A DNA stretch of 43,625 bases, taken from the NCBI GenBank assembly GCA_012960845.1, contig DUAN01000036.1:1-43625 (forward strand), written 5' to 3'. Positions 1 to 8,665 of this stretch are shown one piece after another (the first letter of the stretch is position 1; the number at the start of each line of letters is the position of its first letter). This DNA is from Planctomycetota bacterium (lineage in GTDB: Bacteria; Planctomycetota; UBA8108; UBA1146). Position numbers and translations under genes: made by a program. Under the pieces are notes generated by a model. That model was given only the letters and a program-made list of their open reading frames with translations. It was not told the DNA's origin and did not search any database.

Positions 1-458
1 GCAATTCGAGATGCTCCCTTGGTCACCACGACGAACTGGATCACCACCAAAATCATGAAGATGATGAAGCCCACCACCACACTGGATCCGGATACGAATT
101 CGCCGAAGAACAGAACGACATCCCCAGCAGCACCGGTACCCTCTTCGCCGGCGCGGCTGAGCACCAGTCGAGTGGTGGCGATGTTGAGGGCCAATCGATA
201 CAGCGTGGCCAGCAGTAGCACGGAAGGGAAGGATGCGAACTCGAGCGGCTTTTTCAGGTACACGACCGTGAACAGTATCAGCACTGATAAACCGATGTTT
301 GCCCCGAGCAGGCCATCCATCAGCTGGCCTGGCAATGGAACCAGGATTGCGATCAACATCCCTGCTAACGCCAGCACCAGCGCAAGGTCTCTATTTTTAG
401 AGATGGAGCCTTTCCAGTCGGACGGCGCCCGTAGTGTCTTGATGTTCGGCGCGCTCAT
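1..458 (-). CDS. flhA: Flagellar biosynthesis protein FlhA, N-terminal part (runs off window edge)
   Basis: My translation from ATG at 458: MSAPNIKTLRAPSDWKGSISKNRDLALVLALAGMLIAILVPLPGQLMDGLLGANIGLSVLILFTVVYLKKPLEFASFPSVLLLATLYRLALNIATTRLVLSRAGEEGTGAAGDVVLFFGEFVSGSSVVVGFIIFMILVVIQFVVVTKGASRI, the typical FlhA/SctV N-terminus. Start overlaps flhB stop by 4 bp. Confidence 0.95.
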   Translation of the reverse strand, partial: MSAPNIKTLRAPSDWKGSISKNRDLALVLALAGMLIAILVPLPGQLMDGLLGANIGLSVLILFTVVYLKKPLEFASFPSVLLLATLYRLALNIATTRLVLSRAGEEGTGAAGDVVLFFGEFVSGSSVVVGFIIFMILVVIQFVVVTKGASRI

Positions 459-1291
459 CGAGAGTCCCTTCTGGGTCCTTCTTGTAGAGACACTTCGGTG
501 ACGGGCTCCAGGGTTCGATCGGACAGGATCTTCTTGTGTGTGTCCCTACGTTTCCGACGAATCTGTGGATTCCCGAGCAGTTCTTTTCTTTCATCCTCAA
601 CTTCTCTTCGACTCATCATCAACGAACGACGATACACCCAGCGTCTGTGTGCCCAGTCCAACGTGGAAATGATCAACAACACTCCGCAACTCTGAAGTAT
701 CAAGTTCATCGCCAACAGGCCTACCGGGATCAATCCGACAAACCCCTCGGTGGTCATTGCTGCGCCGACCTCTTCAGACCGTTCCAGTATCCCCCAGATC
801 CCTGGCACCAGTACGACACCGATCGCAACCAGTTTGAGGAGTGCCATCATGATTCTGCCGACACCTTTGAAGCCGAAGATTGTGCTGGCTCCACGGACCG
901 GGTCGATCCTCGACAGGTCGGGAAGTACTTCGCCGAACCGGATACGAAATCCCACCTGCAACCAGGTCATGACGATTGCGGCGATCAGCATCAGCAACAT
1001 CAGCGGCGAGATGATCTGGAGAATCTGCTCGATCGTTCGTTGGACCAGGCCGGAAGCGGCCTGAGTATTCAATCGCAAGGTTGCGAAGTTACCGAGACTC
1101 GTCCGTGTGATGGTGAGAAGCGCCGAGAAGATGCTACCGGAGAAGAGCAGGACGCTTCCAGCTGCCACTCCCAACACCACCGAACCGACCAGATCCTGGC
1201 TGAGTGCCGCCTGACCATTCATGCGGGCGTCTTCCAGACGCTTGCGCGTCGGAGCTTCAGTTCTCTGGTCGTGGTCATTCATCTGAAGCAT
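455..1291 (-). CDS. flhB: Flagellar export protein FlhB, short form lacking the NPTH autocleavage domain
   Basis: 278 aa; N-terminal 'DQRTEAPTRKRLEDARMNGQAALSQDL', four hydrophobic segments, 'SRREVEDERKELLGNPQIRRKRRD' linker typical of FlhB/YscU; then stops without an NPTH motif. Confidence 0.9.
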   Translation of the reverse strand: MLQMNDHDQRTEAPTRKRLEDARMNGQAALSQDLVGSVVLGVAAGSVLLFSGSIFSALLTITRTSLGNFATLRLNTQAASGLVQRTIEQILQIISPLMLLMLIAAIVMTWLQVGFRIRFGEVLPDLSRIDPVRGASTIFGFKGVGRIMMALLKLVAIGVVLVPGIWGILERSEEVGAAMTTEGFVGLIPVGLLAMNLILQSCGVLLIISTLDWAHRRWVYRRSLMMSRREVEDERKELLGNPQIRRKRRDTHKKILSDRTLEPVTEVSLQEGPRRDSR

Positions 1292-1295
1292 CGGA

Positions 1296-2130
1296 TCAGC
1301 TCCCCCCGATTCGGTCGAGGATCAGCTGCGATCCTTCCAGTCCGGTATTCACAACGACTCCGAAGAGGTCCGCGATGAAGGGAAGAGTCATGAATAGAGC
1401 CAGCATCCCGACTCCTGTCCGCACTGCAAATCCAACTGCAAACACATTCATCTCGGGAATCATCCGCGCCAGGATTCCTAACCCTATGGTCGTCACCAGA
1501 AGTGCGACGCTCGCAGGGAAGGCGATTTGTAAACCCAGCAACCAGGTCTGACCTCCGATTTCTCGGGTGACCTCGGTGGCCGTTTCTACCGGAATCCCGG
1601 TCAGGAGGATTTTCCCGATCGATCCTGGGGGTACCGAATCAAAGGAGCCGCAGAGGGCAAGAATCACCAGTCGATGCCCCTCCAGCGCCAGAAAAACCAG
1701 TCCAGCAAAGATCGTCATCAAGGTTGATGTCGGTGTGTTGGCCTGGCCGGTCGTCGGATCCACCACCTGTCCAAATGCCAGGCCTGAATCCTGTCCGATC
1801 AATTGACCACCGAGGTGGGCACCCCACATCAAGATCGCTGCAGTGGCACCGAGAACCCAGCCGATCGCCAGTTCTCCGCCGATGGAGACGGCTCCAGCCA
1901 GCGGCGTCGCGATCAACTGGCCCATTTCAAGGGTTCCTCCCCCGGGCGAGGAGGAGAGGGCGATGGGCGCCACACAGAGTGCAATCAACGCGGCGATGGC
2001 AGCCTTGATCCGCATCGGGATGACCGACGACGAAAAGATCGGTAGCACCATCATCGCTCCAGAGATTCTCGTGAAAACCAGCAGCCAGCAGGTCCAGGTC
2101 GCAGTGGAGTACTCGAATAGTTCGACCATC
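1296..2130 (-). CDS. fliR: Flagellar biosynthetic protein FliR
   Basis: ORF 1296..2198; start more likely ATG at 2130 (MVELFEYSTATWTCWLLVFTRISG) just after the fliQ stop. 'PEMNVFAVGFAVRTGVGMLALF' is the FliR/SctT signature region. Confidence 0.93.
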
Positions 2131-2134
2131 TCGG

Positions 2135-2413
2135 CTATCCCCCACCCAACGCTGTGGCCGAAGCCTGGATCATCTCCCGGGTGAAGTCGGTGGCCCAACC
2201 GAGTAGCAATGGCATCAGAAGGAGCATCGCCATCGCCACTGCCAGGATCTTCGGAACAAAGGTCAGGGTGGGATCCTGAAGATGGGTCAATGCCTGGATC
2301 AGGCTTACCGCGATTCCTACCACCAGCATCACCAGCAAGATCGGCAATGAAAGTTGCAAGGCAACGAGTAGTGCTTGCTGGAGAATATCCAGTGCCAGGT
2401 CAGCCCGTGTCAT
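2135..2413 (-). CDS. fliQ: Flagellar biosynthetic protein FliQ
   Basis: 92 aa, two TM segments, 'VVGIAVSLIQALTHLQDPTLTFVPKILAV' typical of FliQ/SctS; 4-bp overlap with fliP. Confidence 0.94.
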   Translation of the reverse strand: MTRADLALDILQQALLVALQLSLPILLVMLVVGIAVSLIQALTHLQDPTLTFVPKILAVAMAMLLLMPLLLGWATDFTREMIQASATALGGG

Positions 2414-3255
2414 CCGCTTACCGTCACCATCGAGGAGAACAGCAGCTGTTCCACCACCAGTCCCCAGCCATCCACCAGAACGAAGACCAACACCTTGAAG
2501 GGGAGCGAAACGATTACGGGGGGTAACATCAACATCCCCATCGAAACCAGCATTGCTGAAACCACCAGGTCGATCACCACGAATGGGATGTAGATCATGA
2601 ATCCCATCTCGAAAGCTCGGCGCAGTTCGCTGAGGACAAAGGAAGGGATGATCACCGTGGTCGGCAAGGCATCGACAAATCCTCTGCTGATGACACCATT
2701 TTCCTCGTAGAGTTCTTTCACCTTGGTAGGCGCACCCACTCGAGCCATCAACAACAGGTCTCCCTCGTCGATGGAGTGATACATGAACTCTCTCATGCGT
2801 GTATCTGCGTATTCATAGGCTTGCTGCCCGGAGGGCACCTCACCAGTCGAAGGGGATGGAGTCTGTTCGGCGTAGGGCTGGATGGCATTGGTGTAGATAT
2901 CACCCCAGATCGGCCCCATCACTGCAAGAGTGAGCAGGAATGACAGTCCGATCAGCACCTGATTGGGTGGGGAATCTTGGGTTCCAATCGCCCGCCGGAC
3001 GAAACCAAGCACCACGATGATTCTGGTGAAGCAGGTGGTCAGCATCAGTAATGCAGGCGCGATGGCCAGAACCGTCGTCAGCAAGATCAACTTGATGGAG
3101 ACATCGACATCCGCAGGCGATCCACTCAATACTCGATCGATGATGCCAGCATCCACTCCATCTCCGGCGCTCGCCAGTGCAACGGGTGCAGTGATCAGCA
3201 AGATCACTACCGCTCCGATGACACCCAGAATCAATGAACGCCTGAAGTTGATCAC
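2410..3255 (-). CDS. fliP: Flagellar biosynthetic protein FliP
   Basis: 'LLMLTTCFTRIIVVLGFVRRAIGTQDSPPNQVLIGLSFLLTLAVMGPIW' and 'AFEMGFMIYIPFVVIDLVVSAMLVSMGMLMLPPVIVSLPFKVLVFVLVDGW' are FliP signatures; likely GTG start at 3255 (VINFRRSLILG, signal-peptide-like), GTGA overlap with fliO stop. Confidence 0.94.
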   Translation of the reverse strand: MINFRRSLILGVIGAVVILLITAPVALASAGDGVDAGIIDRVLSGSPADVDVSIKLILLTTVLAIAPALLMLTTCFTRIIVVLGFVRRAIGTQDSPPNQVLIGLSFLLTLAVMGPIWGDIYTNAIQPYAEQTPSPSTGEVPSGQQAYEYADTRMREFMYHSIDEGDLLLMARVGAPTKVKELYEENGVISRGFVDALPTTVIIPSFVLSELRRAFEMGFMIYIPFVVIDLVVSAMLVSMGMLMLPPVIVSLPFKVLVFVLVDGWGLVVEQLLFSSMVTVSG

Positions 3256-4145
3256 TTTTTGACCTCTCCCTCGACGCTGTCGCCGAATCCCTCGAGTCGC
3301 TCCCTGAGCCACTCGATCTCATGTCTCACATCTCTCGAAGCGGTATCCACGGTTTGCGAATCTTCAGCGGTCGTGTCAAAGGTGCCCGTGTCCAAGACGG
3401 TGTCGAATGACTCTGTGTCGTCGAATGACTCTGTGTTGTCGAATGTCTCTGTGTCGTCGAATGTCTGCTTGTGGACTGTATCTGTGCCCGCCACAGTGGG
3501 GACCGATTCGCTGGGGACCGATTCGCTGGGGAGTGGAAATTTGGGTGCCAGACTCTCGCCATGGACCCGATCGATCTCCCGGATGAACTCGACGCCATAA
3601 CTGAGAGCCTCAACCTCTTGAGGATCGGTGATCACACTCAGGCAATCCATCCGACCTGAAGAAGCCCCGACCACCAGCACTCGCTCTCCTACCTTGACGA
3701 CAGTGATGTTCTGACGAGTTCCCATCGGCATTCGCATCAGAACTTTCATTCGAGCATCCTTCCCGGGAATCGCTCCTGGTGCGTATTTCCTGAGCAGGAA
3801 GAATCCACCGATTCCTATTCCCGCAATGACGAAAATCGCTCCGAGTGCCTGCATCGTTCTCCATAGATTCTCACTGCCTGAGGAACTCCCTGCGGAAACC
3901 AGACCGCCATTGGCAAAACGCTCGTCCGGCATCTGAGTTCCGGCTACCTCAGAAGAACTGGCGGAATTGGGAACTGGAAATTGCTGGGCATCGATCACCG
4001 ACGTGGCCGCGATGACCAGGATCGCCAACAGGAGGATCGTCCGGATCCAATTGCTCTCAAATTTCCTGCTGCTTACCTGAAGTTGCATTGTGGTGATCCT
4101 TTCCGATCTCCTGATCTCATCGATCCCCTTTTCAGGAAACCTCAT
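3252..4145 (-). CDS. fliO: FliO-like protein with long repetitive acidic tail
   Basis: Position between fliJ and fliP; TM 'AIFVIAGIGIGGFFLLRKYAPG' followed by 'MPMGTRQNITVVKVGERVLVVGAS', typical FliO domain; start could instead be the internal Met at 4088. Confidence 0.8.
   Translation of the reverse strand: MRFPEKGIDEIRRSERITTMQLQVSSRKFESNWIRTILLLAILVIAATSVIDAQQFPVPNSASSSEVAGTQMPDERFANGGLVSAGSSSGSENLWRTMQALGAIFVIAGIGIGGFFLLRKYAPGAIPGKDARMKVLMRMPMGTRQNITVVKVGERVLVVGASSGRMDCLSVITDPQEVEALSYGVEFIREIDRVHGESLAPKFPLPSESVPSESVPTVAGTDTVHKQTFDDTETFDNTESFDDTESFDTVLDTGTFDTTAEDSQTVDTASRDVRHEIEWLRERLEGFGDSVEGEVKK
3403..3468 (-). repeat. 18-bp tandem repeat inside fliO
   Basis: tcgaatgactctgtgtcg / tcgaatgactctgtgttg / tcgaatgtctctgtgtcg / tcgaatgtctgc...; encodes the [TS]FD[DN]TE repeats. 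Confidence 0.9.
3501..3530 (-). repeat. 15-bp tandem duplication inside fliO
   Basis: gaccgattcgctggg twice, perfect; encodes PSESVPSESV. Confidence 0.9.
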
Positions 4146-4624
4146 CAGGCCGAGTCCGACTGTATTTCTCCTGCGAACCGAGTCGTATTCTGGTCGTCGA
4201 GTTGCTTCTGTACTGTTCTGATATTTCTATCTCGTTCCATCGATTCACGGCGAGCCTTCAACTGCTCGATGATCCGGCAGCGATTCAAGGCCTGCTCGAC
4301 TTCCGATCTCACTGTATCCAGGCGATCAGACATCTCCTGCGCAATGCGAGTCTGAGCATTCGCCTGTTCACGAAGACGCTCCAGGTATCTCCGATGAACC
4401 AACAACTCCTGGCCGGTGACTCCTGAGACTTCACTTCCAGTTCTTCTGTCGCTGTTTCTTAGCTGTGAAACCAATTCTCGGTACTCGCCCTCGGTCGCTT
4501 TTATCTGTTGCCGTTGGTTCTCAAGGCGTTCGATGCAACAGGCCATTTCTTGCAGATGAAGATCCGCATCCTGCTGTCGGATTCGAAGAAGTGATCCAAG
4601 TCTGAATCGATTGCTGGTCATCAC
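4145..4624 (-). CDS. fliJ: FliJ-like export chaperone / coiled-coil protein
   Basis: 159 aa helical coiled coil 'FRLGSLLRIRQQDADLHLQEMA...', directly downstream of fliI with 4-bp overlap. Confidence 0.8.
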   Translation of the reverse strand: MMTSNRFRLGSLLRIRQQDADLHLQEMACCIERLENQRQQIKATEGEYRELVSQLRNSDRRTGSEVSGVTGQELLVHRRYLERLREQANAQTRIAQEMSDRLDTVRSEVEQALNRCRIIEQLKARRESMERDRNIRTVQKQLDDQNTTRFAGEIQSDSA

Positions 4625-5946
4625 GCCTCCTCTCCTTGTGGCCGCTGGGCGATCTCGAGGAGACGCTGCCGTGTCTCCTGAAACGCACTCTTCTCTTGCG
4701 GGGACTGTCGCAGCAGTTCTTCAATCATCGGCATCGCATCGAGAGCCTCGTCCGAGCGCAGATCCTGCCCCCTGACATGGGCCCCGAGTCGAACCATGTC
4801 TTCGATTTCCCTGTAGGTGGCGACCTTTTCCACCAGCCCTTGGGCAGCGGAAAGGTGTGGACCATCGACCACAGATGCCATCGATCGGCTGATGCTGGAG
4901 CAGGGATCAATCGGTGGATACCAGCCCTTGGAGGCGAGTTCTCTCGACAACCACATCTGACCATCGAGGATTCCGCGAACCGTGTCTCCGATCGGATCGT
5001 GCTGGTCATCTCCTTCGACCAGAACCGAATAGAAAGCTGTGATACTTCCCACCTTGCCAGTTCCGGCTCTCTCGAGAAGACGGGGCAGCATCGCGAACAC
5101 GCTCGGGGTGTAACCTCGTGTCGTGGGTGGTTCGCCAGCGCACAGACCCACTTCTCGCTGGGCGAGGGCCACTCGTGTGATGGAGTCGAGCAGCAACAAT
5201 ACATCTTGATCTTGGTCCCTGAACCACTCGGCGATCGAGGTGGCCACCTTCGCAGCCCTCAATCTCATCACAGCGGCTTCGTCACTGGTGGCCACGATCA
5301 CGACACTGCGAGCAAGGCCTTCAGGTCCCAGGTCCCTGTCGATGAAATCACGGACTTCTCGTCCCCGCTCACCAATCAGAGCGATGACCCGTATCGGAAG
5401 ATCCGTATTCCTGGCGATCATTCCAAGCAGGGTCGATTTCCCAACACCACTGCCAGAGAAAATTCCGAGTCTCTGACCTACCCCCACCGTCAAAACGGAA
5501 TCGATGGCTCTCACTCCTGTTTGAACCACTCGATCGATCTTCTTGCGTTGCAGGGCAGGAACCGGATCCGCAGTGATGTTTCGCTTCTCACCACAAGGAA
5601 GTGGACCCAGCCCATCGATGGGGACTCCCCTGGCATTGATGACTCGACCAAGGAGATGCTGCGAAACCTCGATACTCGGCTTCTCACCGTCGTGAACCAC
5701 GACATCTCTGGGGGCGATCCCCTCGCTCCCCGATTCTGGAAGTAGTTGACTTCGACCATCGGAAAATCCGATCACCTCGGCCACCACTTGCTCGCCAGAG
5801 CGAGTCTGGATGGTGCATTCCGCACCGACGGGCAGGGCCAGCCCGACCGCTTCCACGATGACTCCAGAGACCCTGGCAACCGTGCCACGGACCCTGACCA
5901 GGTGATCCTGGTCCATCATCTGTAGTGCATCCATGAAACTCATCAA
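4621..5946 (-). CDS. fliI: Flagellum-specific / type III export ATPase FliI
   Basis: Walker A 'GIFSGSGVGKSTLLGMIAR', 'VIALIGERGREVRDFID', 'LLLLDSITRVALAQREVGL', 'DPIGDTVRGILDGQMWLSREL'. Confidence 0.95.
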   Translation of the reverse strand: MMSFMDALQMMDQDHLVRVRGTVARVSGVIVEAVGLALPVGAECTIQTRSGEQVVAEVIGFSDGRSQLLPESGSEGIAPRDVVVHDGEKPSIEVSQHLLGRVINARGVPIDGLGPLPCGEKRNITADPVPALQRKKIDRVVQTGVRAIDSVLTVGVGQRLGIFSGSGVGKSTLLGMIARNTDLPIRVIALIGERGREVRDFIDRDLGPEGLARSVVIVATSDEAAVMRLRAAKVATSIAEWFRDQDQDVLLLLDSITRVALAQREVGLCAGEPPTTRGYTPSVFAMLPRLLERAGTGKVGSITAFYSVLVEGDDQHDPIGDTVRGILDGQMWLSRELASKGWYPPIDPCSSISRSMASVVDGPHLSAAQGLVEKVATYREIEDMVRLGAHVRGQDLRSDEALDAMPMIEELLRQSPQEKSAFQETRQRLLEIAQRPQGEEA

Positions 5947-6749
5947 CTCTCCTGCTTGTCCTGAATCAGAGCGAGTTCAATCAGGTCCAGTTGCGTTCCC
6001 ACCGTAAGATCTACACTTGAAGAACGACTCTTGACTCGACATCCTCCCGCGCAGATGGAATCCACACCGATCACTTCGGCACCTTCGCACCCTTCGAATT
6101 TTTTCCGAAGAGCGGGGAGAAACTGAACCACGGCAGACAGATCGGAAGAATTGACCTCGATGATGATCTGGCTTCTATCTCCGATTCGCTGAACTGCCAG
6201 CTCGATGTTCTCTACCACCATCTCTGGCAACGATTCGATTTCCCGACGAATCACCTTCTCGGCGATTCCTCGAGCCAACTTCACCGTATCTCGACGAGTC
6301 TCCTCGATCGTGAAGGTCCAGCTCCTGTCGAAATCCTCGATGATTTTCGAGAGCGTTTTTTGCAACGTCCCGCAGGTTTGCTCGACCAGTTCCTGAGCCT
6401 TCGCTTCTACTTCCTGTTCAAAAATGCGACGACTTTCTGCAAGACCACTCTGCATTCCTTCTTCATGGCCTTTCTTGAAACCGTCCTCTTCTCCATTCTT
6501 GAACCCCTCCTGCTTTCTTCCTTTGATCTCCGCTTCAAGTTGCGGAGCCAAGCGACCTTTCATCTTCTTACGCGCAGACTCCTCTTGTTGCTCGAGTTCA
6601 ATCGCCTTGTTCTGACCATCTTCGACCAGCTTCTGCATCAGGTCATGATAGGCCCGCTGCAGCACTTCGAGACGCAACTGCGCCTCCTCTACTGACCACA
6701 ACACCGGGTCGAGACTGGCATCTGCTGAAATGAACTCAGGATCATTCAT
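5943..6749 (-). CDS. fliH: FliH-like export regulator
   Basis: Long charged helix then 'VKLARGIAEKVIRREIESLPEMVVENIELAVQRI...' typical FliH/SctL C-terminal domain; between fliF and fliI. Confidence 0.85.
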   Translation of the reverse strand: MNDPEFISADASLDPVLWSVEEAQLRLEVLQRAYHDLMQKLVEDGQNKAIELEQQEESARKKMKGRLAPQLEAEIKGRKQEGFKNGEEDGFKKGHEEGMQSGLAESRRIFEQEVEAKAQELVEQTCGTLQKTLSKIIEDFDRSWTFTIEETRRDTVKLARGIAEKVIRREIESLPEMVVENIELAVQRIGDRSQIIIEVNSSDLSAVVQFLPALRKKFEGCEGAEVIGVDSICAGGCRVKSRSSSVDLTVGTQLDLIELALIQDKQES

Positions 6750-8665
6750 GACGATTGAACCTCTCTGCTATCCAGCTCATGTCGATGGCTCTCGATCATA
6801 TTGGCCAGCTTTTCATCGCTCGATCGGATGTCATCGATCACGGACCGCTCGACGTCGTCCTGTGTCGGAATCTCGCTAACAAAGCCCTCGAGCTGCTGAC
6901 CATTCACTGGCGCAGCTGTTGAATTCTGGAACAGTTCCAGCGCCGCCAGTGCGTCGATGATCGACTCCTGATCGATCTCCCTGACCTCGCGAATCATGGC
7001 TGACAGGGTGGTGAGTTCTTCGGGATTCAATGTCTCGAAAATCTGCGCCCGGAAGGAACTCTGCTCGAGAACCAGCAACGCCAAGATGTGGCGCCCAGGT
7101 ACGCTGAAACCTGCATCCGAACTGACGAAGCGGATGATCTCGACCGAGGACTCGAACCCGAGATTACTGATCTCTTGAATCGCCTTCTCGGTGAAGGAAG
7201 CTTCGCACTCCTCGAATAAGGAGTTGACCGTTTCTCTTACCTTTGGCGCCGAGAAACGAGCCCCTCCGAACCCAACGATTGCTGGAGTCATCGACGACTC
7301 CACAGGTCCGTATCGGATCACCCAGTAGACGGACACGATTCCTATCAGAAGCATCCAGAGCAAAGAATTCGGGTATCCGGTCATCGATGTCGCGACGGGC
7401 CCCACCACTCCAGCAGTTGCATTGGCTGCCAGGACCCCGCCAAAGTTGCTATGAACTACCTTGGCGACAACCGCAGCCCCTCCACCAAGACGAACCTTGA
7501 GGTGAGACTTGATCCCCGCCACGATCGTTGCAGTGTCCTCACGAAGGGCCTGCGCAGCTGAAGGATCGACCGGGTTGACGCCGCCGGTTCCAGTCGAGTA
7601 ATCGATGGGTGCTCCGGCGATTATCCGATTCATCGCCTCATTTCTGTCGAGCACCACAGTGACTGCAACCTGGTGAACCTCTGCTAGCTGGGGATCGACC
7701 CCGGATCGATCAGGGATCTGCTGGGAGGTCGCCCTGGAGACCACCGACTCAGCAAACTGAAAGGAGATCGGAGCGTAACTGGCCACCTGCTTCTGCAGAT
7801 CATGGAGACCCGGAACCAGCGATGTTGCCTCGTCACGAGGATGGGATTGCTGTTGCGGTTCGAAAAGACTCACATCCACGAGGACCTTGAACATCTCCGG
7901 GGAGAACAAGTTGGAGAGGTACCTCGTCACATACAATTCCACATCATGCTTCTTCTGCACGATGTCTCCCGAGGGAACAGCCGAACTGGACAGGTCATAC
8001 GATAGCCCCGTGGTATCGGTCATGATGATCTTGTCGAGACTGACCCCGTATACTCCAGAGACATGCGACGCGATGGTTCTTGCCATTTGCTGGCTGAGCC
8101 CATCCGCCCAGAATTCTTTATCCAGTTCAGCCTGAACACTGACCGTATTGACCTTGCTGCTCGAAGCCAGAACTGATCGACCGGTCGATTTACTGGAAGT
8201 TACGCTGACCGAATCCACCCCTTCATATCGAGCAAGATCCTGCTCCAGTTTCTCGACTTCCGATTTCTCCCAGCGCTGCTGACTCTGACGAGAGCTCTCG
8301 AACAACGAGCCGGCAAAGGGCTCGGAAGAACCTTCTTCTACTGCAGTTTCACTCAGTTCTCGCTTGACCTGGTCAAAGTCAGACTTTTGAACCTGAAGTC
8401 CTCCATCTTCTGCGAAGCGGAAATCGATGTTCCTGCTCTGGAGAGTCTCCTTGGTCTGGTAAATCTGCGTCGAGTCACCCGACGCAATGTCGACCCATTC
8501 ATTCTTCCCCTGGGAGTTGAAGAAGAAGGCAAATACGAACAGAAGAACGAAGCCAAGCCCCAATCTCCCGCCCGGACCGAGTCCCTGCCAGAAGTTGCCC
8601 AGTTCGAAGGGTGAGCCGATTCTATTCGAATCGTTGGCACCCTGGTTTTCATCCTGATTCACCAT
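6746..8665 (-). CDS. fliF: FliF-like MS-ring protein with C-terminal FliG-like segments
   Basis: 639 aa: TM1 'GLGFVLLFVFAFFFN', FliF ring-building domains, TM2 'LLWMLLIGIVSVYWVIRYGP'; C-terminus 'AQIFETLNPEELTTLSAMIREVREIDQESIIDALAAL' resembles FliG-N and 'VIDDIRSSDEKLANMIESHR' resembles the helix before FliG-C. Confidence 0.87.
   Translation of the reverse strand: MVNQDENQGANDSNRIGSPFELGNFWQGLGPGGRLGLGFVLLFVFAFFFNSQGKNEWVDIASGDSTQIYQTKETLQSRNIDFRFAEDGGLQVQKSDFDQVKRELSETAVEEGSSEPFAGSLFESSRQSQQRWEKSEVEKLEQDLARYEGVDSVSVTSSKSTGRSVLASSSKVNTVSVQAELDKEFWADGLSQQMARTIASHVSGVYGVSLDKIIMTDTTGLSYDLSSSAVPSGDIVQKKHDVELYVTRYLSNLFSPEMFKVLVDVSLFEPQQQSHPRDEATSLVPGLHDLQKQVASYAPISFQFAESVVSRATSQQIPDRSGVDPQLAEVHQVAVTVVLDRNEAMNRIIAGAPIDYSTGTGGVNPVDPSAAQALREDTATIVAGIKSHLKVRLGGGAAVVAKVVHSNFGGVLAANATAGVVGPVATSMTGYPNSLLWMLLIGIVSVYWVIRYGPVESSMTPAIVGFGGARFSAPKVRETVNSLFEECEASFTEKAIQEISNLGFESSVEIIRFVSSDAGFSVPGRHILALLVLEQSSFRAQIFETLNPEELTTLSAMIREVREIDQESIIDALAALELFQNSTAAPVNGQQLEGFVSEIPTQDDVERSVIDDIRSSDEKLANMIESHRHELDSREVQSS

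Noticed and set aside
397-600. Frameshift as cause of the short FlhB
   Set aside because: The alternative-frame ORF here contains no NPTH or FlhB-C-like sequence, and flhA begins within the flhB stop codon overlap, so there is no room for a hidden domain.
536-1378. Plus-strand ORF of 280 aa
   Set aside because: Antisense to flhB; His/Gln-rich composition is typical of shadow translation.
4636-5745. Plus-strand ORF of 369 aa
   Set aside because: Antisense shadow of the fliI coding frame; sequence has no recognisable motif and strongly biased composition.
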